DNA of 64,000 bases, from assembly GCA_030913385.1 (NCBI GenBank), contig CP133159.1, forward strand, positions 1,386,584 to 1,450,583. The letters are read 5' to 3'. Source of the stretch: Cytophagaceae bacterium ABcell3. Lineage in GTDB: Bacteria; Bacteroidota; Bacteroidia; Cytophagales; Cytophagaceae. Position numbers and translations under genes: made by a program. Below are positions 36,168-45,519 of the stretch, piece after piece; positions within the stretch are counted from its first letter, which is position 1, and each line of letters starts with the position of its first letter. The notes below the pieces were generated by a model. That model was not told the DNA's origin and did no database searches. It worked only from the letters and a program-made list of their open reading frames with translations.

Positions 36168-36710
36168 ATGTTTAAAAGGTTATTATTTGCTATCGGTTCA
36201 TGTATTGTATTCTCAAGCTGTATTTATGAAGCAGAGGGAGAAGGTGAAGATGAAATGAACCGTACTATTACAGAGCATTATTCCAATGGACAGAAGAAGT
36301 ACTCTGTTTCCCTTAAGGATGGGATGAAGAATGGTGAAGAAGTGTCATGGTTTGAAACTGGTGGGGTTAAGGAAAAATTGAGTTTTGTCAATGATACCTT
36401 AAATGGTACCTGTACTTGGTGGTGGAAAAATGGTTTTGTTAAACAAGAAAGTATGTGGCGAAATGGGCAGGAGCATGGGAAAGTAAAGTGCTGGTATGAA
36501 AACGGAAGTCCAGAACAAGAATATACTGTAATTGATGGAGTTATGAGTGATACAGCACGCTTTTACCATGATAATGGCAACTTGGCTAGTATCGGGGTTT
36601 GGGAAAATGGAAAAAAAGAAGGCGAATGGGCATATTTTGATTCCAGCGGTGTCCATTATAAGACCTTGATCATAGCACAGGATTCTGTCGTTAAAGAAAT
36701 TTTGCATTAA
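36168..36710 (+). CDS. MORN-repeat lipoprotein
   Basis: A 180-residue lipoprotein with lipobox SSC (Cys18 of MFKRLLFAIGSCIVFSSC). The mature part consists of about five MORN_2-type repeats of 22-24 residues, seen as YSNGQKKYSVSLKDGMKNGE, FETGGVKEKLSF, WKNGFVKQES, YENGSPEQEY and YHDNGNLASIGVWENGKKEG. Such proteins are common surface or periplasmic lipoproteins in Bacteroidota; some are antitoxin-like in annotation, but no toxin is adjacent here. Function unknown. Confidence 0.85.
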   Translation: MFKRLLFAIGSCIVFSSCIYEAEGEGEDEMNRTITEHYSNGQKKYSVSLKDGMKNGEEVSWFETGGVKEKLSFVNDTLNGTCTWWWKNGFVKQESMWRNGQEHGKVKCWYENGSPEQEYTVIDGVMSDTARFYHDNGNLASIGVWENGKKEGEWAYFDSSGVHYKTLIIAQDSVVKEILH

Positions 36711-36731
36711 ATTTGGAATGTGTGTATAAGA

Positions 36732-36832
36732 TTACGTAGCAAAATAGCTTCTAATCGGTTTCGTCCCTCGTATTTTTTTTAACCATTGCGCCGCTATGCT
36801 TTGCGACACCAAAGTGTTTATTTGTTGTTACT
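36732..36832 (+). repeat. dispersed intergenic palindromic repeat, copy D
   Basis: The left module TTACGTAGCAAAATAGCTTC (from 36732) matches the left arm of copy B and is the reverse complement of its right end (GCTATTTTGCT). A second module CCGCTATGCTTTGCGACACC (from 36791) matches copy E. The right end is diverged. Confidence 0.6.
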
Positions 36833-36875
36833 TCCGAATATTTACTGCATTATTAATTCCATACAAGTGAAATAA

Positions 36876-36915
36876 AACCGTCTCCCAGTCATAGTTTCAA
36901 AGCTGGGAAACGGTT
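36876..36915 (-). terminator. intrinsic terminator of the deacetylase-like gene
   Basis: Arms 36876-36888 and 36903-36915 (AACCGT.TCCCAG on each strand) pair at 12 of 13 positions with a 14-base loop; on the minus strand a T-rich tail follows. Confidence 0.8.
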
Positions 36916-36920
36916 CGTTT

Positions 36921-38438
36921 CTATTCCTTTATGATTTTGAATACTTTTTGGTGTTTATTTCCCTCCTTTAAAATGAGCGAATACATTCCTGTATTTAGTT
37001 CGCTTAGATTCAATTGTTTGTTATAGGAGCCTGCAGGTACTTTTATTTTTTCTGAATGTGCAATTGATCCAGTAGCGGAGACCAGTGATAATTCCACCTC
37101 CCCTTGCTTAGGGTTGTTAAATGATAGGTTCAGGTATTGGTCTACTGGGTTAGGATAGATTTCAGCTTGTACTGTTTTCTTTGGATGCCCAGTTGAAGTA
37201 ACACCACCTTCTCTACTTATATTGATCAGGTCGGGGTCTTGGCCTGTGGTATAGGTATAGCTTTTCGCACCTGAAACCGTTATATCTTCGATCTCTGCAT
37301 CTGCTGATACCAGGAGTGAAAGATCCTGCCACCTAAAATCATCTGGTATGCTGCTCATGTCTATATGTATGATCAGTTGATTTTCAGAAGCGGTAGCTGA
37401 CATGTTGGCATTCTCCCGAATATACAGATATTCATATACTTCTTGTAAAGATCCGGCCCAAATATTGTCTGCCCCTGACTTACCATAGTTTTGCTCTATG
37501 TGTTGCATATAATGTTCGAAAGTAGTGAATAGTAAACTGCTGCCGGTTTGCTCATGCCCAACTTTATGTGTGAAATCATTGTACCAGTGAGGGGCTTCTG
37601 AACTGATTTGTGCAATATGATCGATGTTGTCAGATACGTTATTCGTATTGTGCTGGTCATCTTCAATTAAAACCCTGTTTAGTTTCAAAGGAGAAAGTGA
37701 AGTTTCTAGTGGAGATGAAACCTCTATACCCATATCCCCATCTAGCCCTGACTGGTTGTAAATGCCATAAAATCCTGCATTTTCAGCATAGGGAATATAT
37801 TCAGTATCTCCTGTAGGTACTACGAAATGGGTCATGTTGACGCCCATTTTGTCCAAAACAATCTGTCTGTTTTCTGTTACTTCACGAGGATAGTCAGTGC
37901 CAGGGCCTGCTGAATGCGTGAGGCTGTGGTCTAGTATATCCCATCCGGCATCATATAGTTCTTGCATTTGGTCCCAGGTAATATAATTTGGAGTGCCTGA
38001 CCTTACATCCTTATTGTCCTGATTCTGCGAATTCCAAGCTATACCAAGCCTGAAGGCTATATCATTTCCACATCCGTCTGTATAAAAAAGGCCAGGGTAG
38101 TTTGTGCCTGTTTCTTCTAGTGTTCCACCATTCAGTAGTGGATATGCATGGGTGTAGGCGTCGTCAAAGCCATCGTCAAGTGTGAGGCTGTATGCAAAGG
38201 CTTTATTATACTTTAAAGGGGCTTTGTTTGTCGTATACTCGGAAATAGGATTAGAATAGGTGATTACAACTTCTATATTTTCCTGGTTCTGTAGCTGCTT
38301 TTGCTTAGGCTCTTTGATTTTTTCTATCGCAACTTTGCTTGCGTTTTTTCCCTTAAGGTTTAATGTTCCACTAAAGGCGTAAATGACAGGTACTATAGAT
38401 AATATTCCAGCAAATTTCAGGAAGTAGTTTGTTTTCAT
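36921..38438 (-). CDS. T9SS-exported polysaccharide deacetylase-like protein
   Basis: A 505-residue secreted protein. After a signal peptide, a NodB-like carbohydrate esterase 4 domain is seen from SLTLDDGFDDAY (Asp pair) and DHSLTHSAG (the H-x3-H metal ligands). The C-terminal 80 residues are a type A type IX secretion sorting domain (YPNPVDQYLNLSF ... LNTGMYSLIL ... KVFKIIKE). The enzyme would be secreted across the outer membrane and remove acetyl groups from a polysaccharide. The ATG at 38438 is preceded by AACAGGAG on the minus strand. Substrate is unknown; the region between catalytic and sorting domains is beta-rich. Confidence 0.88.
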   Translation of the reverse strand: MKTNYFLKFAGILSIVPVIYAFSGTLNLKGKNASKVAIEKIKEPKQKQLQNQENIEVVITYSNPISEYTTNKAPLKYNKAFAYSLTLDDGFDDAYTHAYPLLNGGTLEETGTNYPGLFYTDGCGNDIAFRLGIAWNSQNQDNKDVRSGTPNYITWDQMQELYDAGWDILDHSLTHSAGPGTDYPREVTENRQIVLDKMGVNMTHFVVPTGDTEYIPYAENAGFYGIYNQSGLDGDMGIEVSSPLETSLSPLKLNRVLIEDDQHNTNNVSDNIDHIAQISSEAPHWYNDFTHKVGHEQTGSSLLFTTFEHYMQHIEQNYGKSGADNIWAGSLQEVYEYLYIRENANMSATASENQLIIHIDMSSIPDDFRWQDLSLLVSADAEIEDITVSGAKSYTYTTGQDPDLINISREGGVTSTGHPKKTVQAEIYPNPVDQYLNLSFNNPKQGEVELSLVSATGSIAHSEKIKVPAGSYNKQLNLSELNTGMYSLILKEGNKHQKVFKIIKE

Positions 38439-38532
38439 ATTCAGTCACTCCTGTTTTTAGGTTCAAAACAACCTTTTTAACTGAGGACTTTCCTGTTTTG
38501 TTATTTTTTGGGGAATTAAGTTGGGGTGTTTT

Positions 38533-40557
38533 CTAATTATCCTCTTCCAGCATTTTTTCAATAGCAAAAAGCTCGTCTCTTAAACGGGCTGCCTCCATAA
38601 AATCTAGTTCTTTGGCAGCTTTTTCCATTTGTTTTTTTGTTTTTGCAGAAAGTTTTTTCAATTCATCTTTGCTCATATAGGCAATGATCGGATCGGCTGC
38701 AAGTGTTTTTTCTTCAGGTTCGGTATAGTATTTTTTAGGAGTCTTGGAAGAGTCAGCCACTTTGGTTTGCCCCATAATGGCTTCTTTGGATTTTATGACT
38801 GTAACAGGGGTTATGCCATGCTCCTGGTTGTACTGTTCTTGGAGTGCTCTTCTTCTTCTGGTTTCGTCTATGGCATTTTGCATAGAATCTGTCACCTTGT
38901 CGGCATACATAATGACCATACCATTAGAGTTTCTTGCCGCTCTTCCTATGGTTTGTATGAGTGAGCGAACATTCCGCAAGAAGCCTTCTTTGTCGGCATC
39001 CATAATCGCAACAAGAGAAACTTCAGGTAAGTCTAACCCTTCCCTTAGAAGGTTTACGCCTACTAATACATCAAATATTCCTAGCCTCAGCTCTCTTAAT
39101 ATTTCTACCCTGTCTAAAGTCTTTACCTCTGAATGGATATAGCGTGTTTTGATATTGAGCCTTTCTAAATATTTGGTTAACTCTTCAGCCATTCTTTTGG
39201 TAAGGGTTGTGATAAGCACCCGCTCTTCTGATTCAATCCTTTTTTGGATTTCATCAATCAAGTCGTCTATCTGGTTGGTGCTTGGACGAACATCGATGAT
39301 GGGGTCAAGGAGACCGGTTGGTCTAATAATCTGTTCTACCACTATTCCCTCAGAACGTGTCAGTTCATAATCTCCGGGTGTTGCACTGACATAGATGACT
39401 TGAGGTACCATGTCTTCAAACTCGTTAAAGGTCAGAGGCCTATTGTCCAATGCCGACGGAAGCCTAAAGCCATAATCTACAAGTGCCGATTTTCTTGACC
39501 GGTCACCGCCCCACATGGCACGAACCTGAGGCAATGTCACATGGCTCTCATCTACCACCATTAAATAGTCATCAGGAAAATAGTCTAAGAGGCAGAAAGG
39601 CCTTGTCCCTGGTTGTCTTCTGTCAAAATACCTTGAGTAGTTTTCTATACCAGAACAATAGCCCAGTTCCCGCATCATTTCTATGTCAAACTCCGTCCTT
39701 TCTTGTATTCTTTTGGCTTCTAAAAATCTTTGCTCTTCTTCAAACAAGTTGACCTGGGCCAACATATCGTCTTGTATTTCTTTAATAGCTAGGTTCAAAA
39801 GCTCTTTTCCTGTAACAAAAAGGTTGGCAGGATAGATGACTATGAACTTTTCATCTGAAATTTTTTTGCCAGTATCCGGCTCTATTCTCTGTAGCCTTTC
39901 AATTTCGTCTCCCCAGAAATATATTCTGTAAGCATAATCTGCATAAGCCGGAAAAATATCGACCGTGTCGCCTGTGACCCTAAAAGTTCCTCTTTTAAAT
40001 TCTGCTGTCGTCCTGTTATATAGGATGCTTACTAGGTCATAAAGGAATTTGTTCCTGCTAATTATGTCGCCTTCCGTAACTTTTACTATGCTTTTTTTGA
40101 ACTCATCGGGGTTTCCTATACCATAAATGCACGAAACAGACGCAACAATAACCACGTCTCGCCTTCCGCTCATTAATGCAGATGTTGCCCGGAGGCGCAA
40201 TTTTTCTATCTCTTCGTTAATAGAAAGGTCTTTTTCTATATATACATTATTGGCTGCCAAATATGCTTCTGGCTGATAATAATCGTAGTAAGATATAAAA
40301 TACTCAACAAGATTGTCAGGAAAGAACTGCCTGAACTCACCATAAAGCTGTGCTGCCAGTGTTTTGTTATGGCTTAATACCAAAGTAGGTTTGTTTACTT
40401 GGGCTATAACATTGGCCGCTGTAAAGGTTTTTCCTGAGCCTGTTACTCCAAGCAATGTTTGGGCAGGTTCGCCTTTATTTATACCATTGACAAGCTCTGC
40501 AATAGCTTTAGGCTGATCGCCTGTAGGTTTGTAGTCAGATGACAGCTTAAATTCCAT
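38533..40557 (-). CDS. uvrB: excinuclease ABC subunit B
   Basis: A 674-residue DNA repair helicase-like protein that verifies damage in nucleotide excision repair together with UvrA and UvrC. It has Walker A GVTGSGKT, the beta-hairpin region YYDYYQPEAY, helicase motif DESH, motif GRAARN and the C-terminal UvrB/UvrC interaction domain (KELDFMEAARLRDEL). Length and all domains are normal. It follows aroE by 49 bases in the same direction and is the last gene of the group. Confidence 0.98.
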   Translation of the reverse strand: MEFKLSSDYKPTGDQPKAIAELVNGINKGEPAQTLLGVTGSGKTFTAANVIAQVNKPTLVLSHNKTLAAQLYGEFRQFFPDNLVEYFISYYDYYQPEAYLAANNVYIEKDLSINEEIEKLRLRATSALMSGRRDVVIVASVSCIYGIGNPDEFKKSIVKVTEGDIISRNKFLYDLVSILYNRTTAEFKRGTFRVTGDTVDIFPAYADYAYRIYFWGDEIERLQRIEPDTGKKISDEKFIVIYPANLFVTGKELLNLAIKEIQDDMLAQVNLFEEEQRFLEAKRIQERTEFDIEMMRELGYCSGIENYSRYFDRRQPGTRPFCLLDYFPDDYLMVVDESHVTLPQVRAMWGGDRSRKSALVDYGFRLPSALDNRPLTFNEFEDMVPQVIYVSATPGDYELTRSEGIVVEQIIRPTGLLDPIIDVRPSTNQIDDLIDEIQKRIESEERVLITTLTKRMAEELTKYLERLNIKTRYIHSEVKTLDRVEILRELRLGIFDVLVGVNLLREGLDLPEVSLVAIMDADKEGFLRNVRSLIQTIGRAARNSNGMVIMYADKVTDSMQNAIDETRRRRALQEQYNQEHGITPVTVIKSKEAIMGQTKVADSSKTPKKYYTEPEEKTLAADPIIAYMSKDELKKLSAKTKKQMEKAAKELDFMEAARLRDELFAIEKMLEEDN

Positions 40558-40606
40558 AGAATTTATATAAAAACAGGAGACGACTTAAAAGAGTAAGAAA
40601 AACGTA

Positions 40607-41344
40607 TTAGGAATTCCAAATTTCCCAGGCTTTTTCAGCCTGTAAAATTAACATCTCTAGTCCGTTTTTAGTTTTCGCCCCCGCTTGATTGCCTTTTTTC
40701 AAAAATAGAGTTTCTTCAGGATTATATACTAAGTCGTAGAGGTAATGTTCATTGGAAATGTACTCGTAAGGCAGATCAGGGCATTGATCAACAGACGGGT
40801 ACATCCCTACAGGGGTTGTGTTGATAATGAGCTTATAGTTTTCCATAGTCCCTTGGTCTAAGTTTTTGTAAGTAAGACCATTTGAAGGGTTTCTGGAGGC
40901 CACTTTGTAAGCAATGCCGAGTTCTTCTAGTGCTGCAAAAACAGCCTTGGCGGCTCCGCCCGTCCCTAATACCAGTGCTTTTATGCCTGAGTAGTTTGAG
41001 GGGAGCATTTTTTGTAAGGATAACTTGAAGCCGTAATAGTCCGAATTGAAGCCTTTTAAATTTCCATTAGGCAATTTTTTAATAACATTTACAGCGCCAA
41101 TACTAGCTACAGGAGCATCAAGTTCATCTAAAAAAGGAATTACAGCCTGTTTATGAGGAATGGTGACATTTAAACCGCATAAGTCAGGGTTTTTTAGAAT
41201 AACCCTTGGGAATTGTTCAATGTCTTTTATTTCAAAAAGTTCATACTGGGCATCAGAGATCTGCTCACGTTCAAATTTTTCAGAAAAATATTTCTTAGAA
41301 AATGAATGGGTAAGTGGATAACCGATCAGTCCGAACAATCTCAT
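40607..41344 (-). CDS. aroE: shikimate dehydrogenase
   Basis: A 245-residue NADP-dependent enzyme that reduces 3-dehydroshikimate in the chorismate pathway. The N terminus has GYPLTHSFSKKYF (shikimate-binding serines), NVTIPHK with the catalytic lysine, and the NADP fold GTGGAAKAV. The C-terminal GLEMLILQAEKAWEIW is typical. It is a little shorter than the E. coli enzyme, as usual in this phylum. The start overlaps the end of the DUF368 gene by 4 bases. Confidence 0.96.
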   Translation of the reverse strand: MRLFGLIGYPLTHSFSKKYFSEKFEREQISDAQYELFEIKDIEQFPRVILKNPDLCGLNVTIPHKQAVIPFLDELDAPVASIGAVNVIKKLPNGNLKGFNSDYYGFKLSLQKMLPSNYSGIKALVLGTGGAAKAVFAALEELGIAYKVASRNPSNGLTYKNLDQGTMENYKLIINTTPVGMYPSVDQCPDLPYEYISNEHYLYDLVYNPEETLFLKKGNQAGAKTKNGLEMLILQAEKAWEIWNS

Positions 41345-42276
41345 ACGTTAGCTTCTTTTTTCATTGATAATGCGCCAAGTGTGTAAACAGCTACAAAACC
41401 GATAATAGCCAAGGCTATAGCGCCAATTAAAAAATGTTCTTGGCCTGTTAGTTCTGCATAGGTAAAGGGCGATACATTCTCCTGTATCATAGGTTTTTCT
41501 TCACCTTTCCGGTCTGTGTACCAGGCTAAGGTATTTTTCCAAGGCCAAACCTTATTTAAAGAGCCGATCATAAACCCGGTAAGCAAGGCTACTGTAATGT
41601 TATGATAGTTGCTCAATAGATATTTTAGGAATTTAGAAAAAGACAATAATCCAGTAACTGCACCTGCCATAAACACCAGTATAACAGGGATATTTACTGA
41701 ACTGATGGCATCAAGTATAAATTCATACTTGGCCAATATCAGCAAGATAAAACTGCCCGATATGCCTGGTAAAATCATTGCACAAATGGCTATAGAGCCT
41801 GCAAGGAAAATAAACCAATACGCTTCAGGAGTTTGTCCTGGTGTGGCTGTGGTGATATAAGTGGCAATGACTATCCCTGCTACCCCGGAAATAACCACAG
41901 GCACTGTCCATTTGGTTATCTGTGGAAAAATCAGGAAAACAGAACCTATTATAAGTCCAAAGAAAAATGACCAAAGTAAAATCGGGTGATTTTGCAATAG
42001 ATACAAGAATACTCTGGAAAGCGTCAGTATACTAAAGCCTATTCCTGCAAATAAGGTCAGTAGAAAGGTGCCATTGACATGTTCCCATAGCTCTTTAAAC
42101 TTAAAACTTGTTAGTAGTTTTAGAGCTTCTATATTTACAGAACTAATAGATTCTATTAGTTTTTCGTAAATGCCAGAAATAAAGGCAATTGTACCGCCAG
42201 AAACCCCCGGTACAACATCTGCAGCACCCATGGCTGCCCCTTTAAAAAATAAGGAAATGTAATTCTCCTGCTTCAA
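41341..42276 (-). CDS. DUF368 membrane protein (PopT-type polyprenyl phosphate translocase)
   Basis: A 311-residue polytopic membrane protein with about nine to ten hydrophobic helices. The N-terminal GAAMGAADVVPGVSGGTIAF and the later ILPGISGSFILLIL are the paired signature repeats of the DUF368 family. Members of this family have been shown to return undecaprenyl phosphate across the cytoplasmic membrane for reuse in wall and polysaccharide synthesis. It is 10 bases after the ComA-like gene and overlaps aroE by 4 bases. Confidence 0.9.
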   Translation of the reverse strand: MKQENYISLFFKGAAMGAADVVPGVSGGTIAFISGIYEKLIESISSVNIEALKLLTSFKFKELWEHVNGTFLLTLFAGIGFSILTLSRVFLYLLQNHPILLWSFFFGLIIGSVFLIFPQITKWTVPVVISGVAGIVIATYITTATPGQTPEAYWFIFLAGSIAICAMILPGISGSFILLILAKYEFILDAISSVNIPVILVFMAGAVTGLLSFSKFLKYLLSNYHNITVALLTGFMIGSLNKVWPWKNTLAWYTDRKGEEKPMIQENVSPFTYAELTGQEHFLIGAIALAIIGFVAVYTLGALSMKKEANV

Positions 42277-42286
42277 TGGTTTAAAA

Positions 42287-43054
42287 TTACTTGTTTAAAA
42301 AATAGTCAAAGGTATCGCTTCTAAGTCCTAACCTCAGGGTTTCTAAAGGTATTACTTCATTAGGGGAGATGTTGCCAAGGTTTACGTTGGTGCCTAAAAG
42401 TTTGATAAACCAAACTTGTTGATCTCTCTGAGGGGCTTCCCAAATTATTTTTTCAAATGGTATTTGGGTCAAAATCTCTTCCACAAGGCCAGATCTCACC
42501 TCTCCACTAGAACGGAAAAGCCCCACATTTCCGCCTTCTCTTGCTTCGCCGATTACCTTCCAAGCTCCTGCATCCAGTTCAGCTTGCATAAGCTTGATCC
42601 ATTTATAAGGAGGGATTATTTTTTCGACATCTTTACTGCCTACCTCTGACAGTACAGTAACATTCTCTGCTAGTTTGCTGATGTATTCACATTTTTGCTC
42701 ATGTGCCAACTCAATAGAGCCGTCTGAAACCTCAGCAAAAGTAATGTCATATTTATCCAAAATCCGCAGGTAGTCCTCAAACTGATTTCTGATGATAAAA
42801 GCTTCGAACAGGGTTCCTCCAAAATAGGTAGGTATGCCTGCGGAGCGGTAAACATCCAGTTTTTCCTTGAGGTTTGGGGTAACATAAGAAGTAGCCCATC
42901 CTAATTTGACCATGTCTATATAATCACCGGCCACTTCTAAAAGATCTTCAACCTCTCTGATACTTAATCCTTTGTCCATGACCATGGTACTGCCATAGCT
43001 TCTCGGTTTAAGGGTTCTTTCGGGTATTTGATTTAGCGAAAAATTATTATACAT
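42287..43054 (-). CDS. phosphosulfolactate synthase (ComA family)
   Basis: A 255-residue TIM-barrel protein of the ComA family, which joins sulfite to phosphoenolpyruvate to make phosphosulfolactate. Family features include RSYGSTMVMDKGLS near residue 18, VKLGWATSY, YFGGTLFEAF, EVSDGSIEL and GNVGLFRSSGEVR. In methanogens this is the first step to coenzyme M, but no other coenzyme M gene is present here. In Bacteroidota it may feed sulfolactate or sulfonolipid metabolism; that is inference. It starts 2 bases after the TPR gene ends. Confidence 0.88.
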   Translation of the reverse strand: MYNNFSLNQIPERTLKPRSYGSTMVMDKGLSIREVEDLLEVAGDYIDMVKLGWATSYVTPNLKEKLDVYRSAGIPTYFGGTLFEAFIIRNQFEDYLRILDKYDITFAEVSDGSIELAHEQKCEYISKLAENVTVLSEVGSKDVEKIIPPYKWIKLMQAELDAGAWKVIGEAREGGNVGLFRSSGEVRSGLVEEILTQIPFEKIIWEAPQRDQQVWFIKLLGTNVNLGNISPNEVIPLETLRLGLRSDTFDYFLNK

Positions 43055-43055
43055 T

Positions 43056-44453
43056 TTACTTGCGGTACTGTTCTATTATTTTATGTAAAGCCTTCTGAGT
43101 TTCAAGCTCAGGGAAAAAGTCATACAACAAAGTATGCTTTTCAAAGTCCAAAATTAATGCATTTTCCAAATAAATAAAGGCTTCTTTATAATTACCTGCA
43201 ATAATAAGATAAGCAACGGCCCTATAATAAAGCTCTGCACAGTCTGGATTCTCGCTAATTCCCTCAGCTATAAGGTTTACCGCTTTGTCTGTATCTCCTT
43301 GTTCACTAAACACTAAAGACCAATTTAGCCAAGCATCAACATTTTGTGGATCCAGGTTTATGACTTGTTCATAAGCTTCAATACATGAAACAATGTTTCC
43401 AGTGTGAAATTCAGCTTCTGCTGCACCCATCCAGTAATCTGAATTTTGGTCATCAAGTTTTAACGCTTTTGAAAAATAATGGATTGCCTCGAAATATTTT
43501 TCTGAGTCTAGCAATGCCTTGCCTATTGAGTACCAAGCGTCATCACAACTAGGGTCTAGCTTAGTGGCTTTTCTGTAATTGTCTATTGCAGCGGCAAAAT
43601 CCTTCTTCTTGTTATAACAAGAGGCTATGCTGCAATAAATTTCGGTGCTAGGGTCTTCAAACTCTAAGACAGAAATGTAGCATTCTATGGCTTTGTCATA
43701 GGCTTCAAGGCTGACATAACAGTTTCCTAAGTTGCACCATGCAGAAGAAAACTCTTCATTAATGGCCAAGGCATATTCATAAGCTGATACGGCTTTGTCA
43801 TACTCGTTAAGCTTATAGTAGACAATGCCCATATTGTACCATGCATAATATGAATATGGGTCAGCGTCCAGAAACTTCTGGTAATAGCTTAAACTTTCTT
43901 TTAGTTCTCCAGAAAGATCTAGGCAATAGGCCAGCTCATAGAGAGCGTCTTCGTAATCTTTATTTATTTTCAATGCTTCTTGGTAGTGCTGTATGGCTTT
44001 TTTATACTCTGAAGCATCTTGGTAAGCCATGCCTATGGCATAATGTATCTGATCTTTTTCTTCAAAAAGGTTAAAAGCATTTTCTAATATGCAGATGGCG
44101 CTTTTTAGGTCGTTCATCTGGGAATAGATGTTGGCTTTTAGTACTGTTAGTTCAAGATCATACGGCTGATACAAAGAGGCTTGATTGACCATTTCTAATG
44201 CATCGGCATAAGCTTGACTTCTCAGGAGAAGGTTGGCTTTTTCCATCATCAACTCAACTGAATATGGATAAAGATTAAGTGCACAGTCGCAGGCCCTAAG
44301 GGCTTTTTTGAACTTGCCTTTTTCTATATAGTGAGTTATGATAGACTCAAAGGTGTTTAAGTCGAAGAAGCAGCTACCTCCATTTTTAAGCATTTGCTCA
44401 AATTTTCTGAGAGATTCTCTTTCTTCGGCGCTTTTGTTTGAACCTTTATTCAT
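43056..44453 (-). CDS. tetratricopeptide-repeat protein
   Basis: A 465-residue soluble protein built almost wholly of about eleven to twelve TPR units of 34 residues (for example YYAWYNMGIVYYKLNEYDKA and SSAWCNLGNCYVSLEAYDKA). There is no signal peptide, so it should act in the cytoplasm as a protein-binding scaffold. It heads the operon with the ComA-like, DUF368, aroE and uvrB genes; gene order gives no specific partner. Confidence 0.9.
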   Translation of the reverse strand: MNKGSNKSAEERESLRKFEQMLKNGGSCFFDLNTFESIITHYIEKGKFKKALRACDCALNLYPYSVELMMEKANLLLRSQAYADALEMVNQASLYQPYDLELTVLKANIYSQMNDLKSAICILENAFNLFEEKDQIHYAIGMAYQDASEYKKAIQHYQEALKINKDYEDALYELAYCLDLSGELKESLSYYQKFLDADPYSYYAWYNMGIVYYKLNEYDKAVSAYEYALAINEEFSSAWCNLGNCYVSLEAYDKAIECYISVLEFEDPSTEIYCSIASCYNKKKDFAAAIDNYRKATKLDPSCDDAWYSIGKALLDSEKYFEAIHYFSKALKLDDQNSDYWMGAAEAEFHTGNIVSCIEAYEQVINLDPQNVDAWLNWSLVFSEQGDTDKAVNLIAEGISENPDCAELYYRAVAYLIIAGNYKEAFIYLENALILDFEKHTLLYDFFPELETQKALHKIIEQYRK

Positions 44454-44535
44454 ATTAAAATGATCTTTTAACTATGATACGAAATAAAGTTAAGAAATGA
44501 TAATGTAAATGTCAGGTTGGTTAAGCCTGTTTTTA

Positions 44536-45519
44536 TTACTTCTCTTTTTTTTCAAGAAGCTGATGGCAAGTCCAGTTAATACTATCCTTAATATCACGAA
44601 AAGAATAATTTAAACGATTTTTAATCTTTGCGTTGTCATAAAGGTGCGAGTTTCCGGAAAGTCTTGCAGTTTCTTTTGAAATTAACGGAGGTTTTCCTGT
44701 TATGGTACTCTTAATAGCACTAAACCGCCAGGCAATTTCTGAGAGAAAAGCATTTGCTTGATATCTCGGAGGACGTTTGTTAAGACTTTTAGCGATAAGC
44801 TCAAAAAAATCTTTATAAGAAATACTTCCTGCATTCAAAATGAATTTTTCGCCTGTAATGTTGGTCTGTGTCATCAGCTGAATTATTATTGAGGTAACGT
44901 CCCGCACATCAATATAATTCATTTTCCCTTTGGTATAAAATGGTTTTTCTTCTCTTACGTACCTAAAAAGTTTAGTGCTGCTCTTGTTCCAGTCGCCCGG
45001 CCCAATGATAACCGAAGGGTTTACCATAAAGGCATCTAGACCTTCTTCTATTCCTCTAAATATTTCTAGCTCAGCTAAAAATTTTGTGTATCCATAAAAT
45101 GAAGAAAATTCCGCATTGGTCAGCTTAACTGTTTCTGATACGATGTTTTCTTTGGCGTTTTTCCCAAAGGCTGACACTGAGCTTAGCTGACAAAACTTTT
45201 GTACAGAGTTTCTGATAGCAGCGTTTACCACATTGGCAGTTCCTTCTACATTGACTTTGTACATCTTCTCCCTGTCTTGGGGTAGGTATGAGACAATGGC
45301 GGCTGTATGGATAACCTGGTTTACACCCTTAAGTGCCTCGTCGAGTATAGTAACATCGCAAATGTCACCTTCGACCCATTCTATCTTTTGTGCACATGTG
45401 CCTAGTAGGGACATGTCTGAATCTGGCCTTTTTAGCGCTCTTATTGTCTCACCTTTGCTCACAAGCTCTCTTGCAAGAAAACTTCCGGCAAGACCATTAC
45501 ATCCGGTAATAAATATCAT
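44536..45519 (-). CDS. NAD-dependent epimerase/dehydratase
   Basis: A 327-residue extended SDR enzyme. It has the NAD-binding motif TGCNGLAG, catalytic YGYTK and serine in LSSVSAFG, and a C-terminal substrate domain. It resembles the dihydroflavonol reductase/nucleotide-sugar epimerase group; the substrate cannot be set. Its start overlaps the end of the CpsB-like phosphatase by 4 bases, so it belongs to the polysaccharide cluster and is its last gene. Confidence 0.85.
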   Translation of the reverse strand: MIFITGCNGLAGSFLARELVSKGETIRALKRPDSDMSLLGTCAQKIEWVEGDICDVTILDEALKGVNQVIHTAAIVSYLPQDREKMYKVNVEGTANVVNAAIRNSVQKFCQLSSVSAFGKNAKENIVSETVKLTNAEFSSFYGYTKFLAELEIFRGIEEGLDAFMVNPSVIIGPGDWNKSSTKLFRYVREEKPFYTKGKMNYIDVRDVTSIIIQLMTQTNITGEKFILNAGSISYKDFFELIAKSLNKRPPRYQANAFLSEIAWRFSAIKSTITGKPPLISKETARLSGNSHLYDNAKIKNRLNYSFRDIKDSINWTCHQLLEKKEK

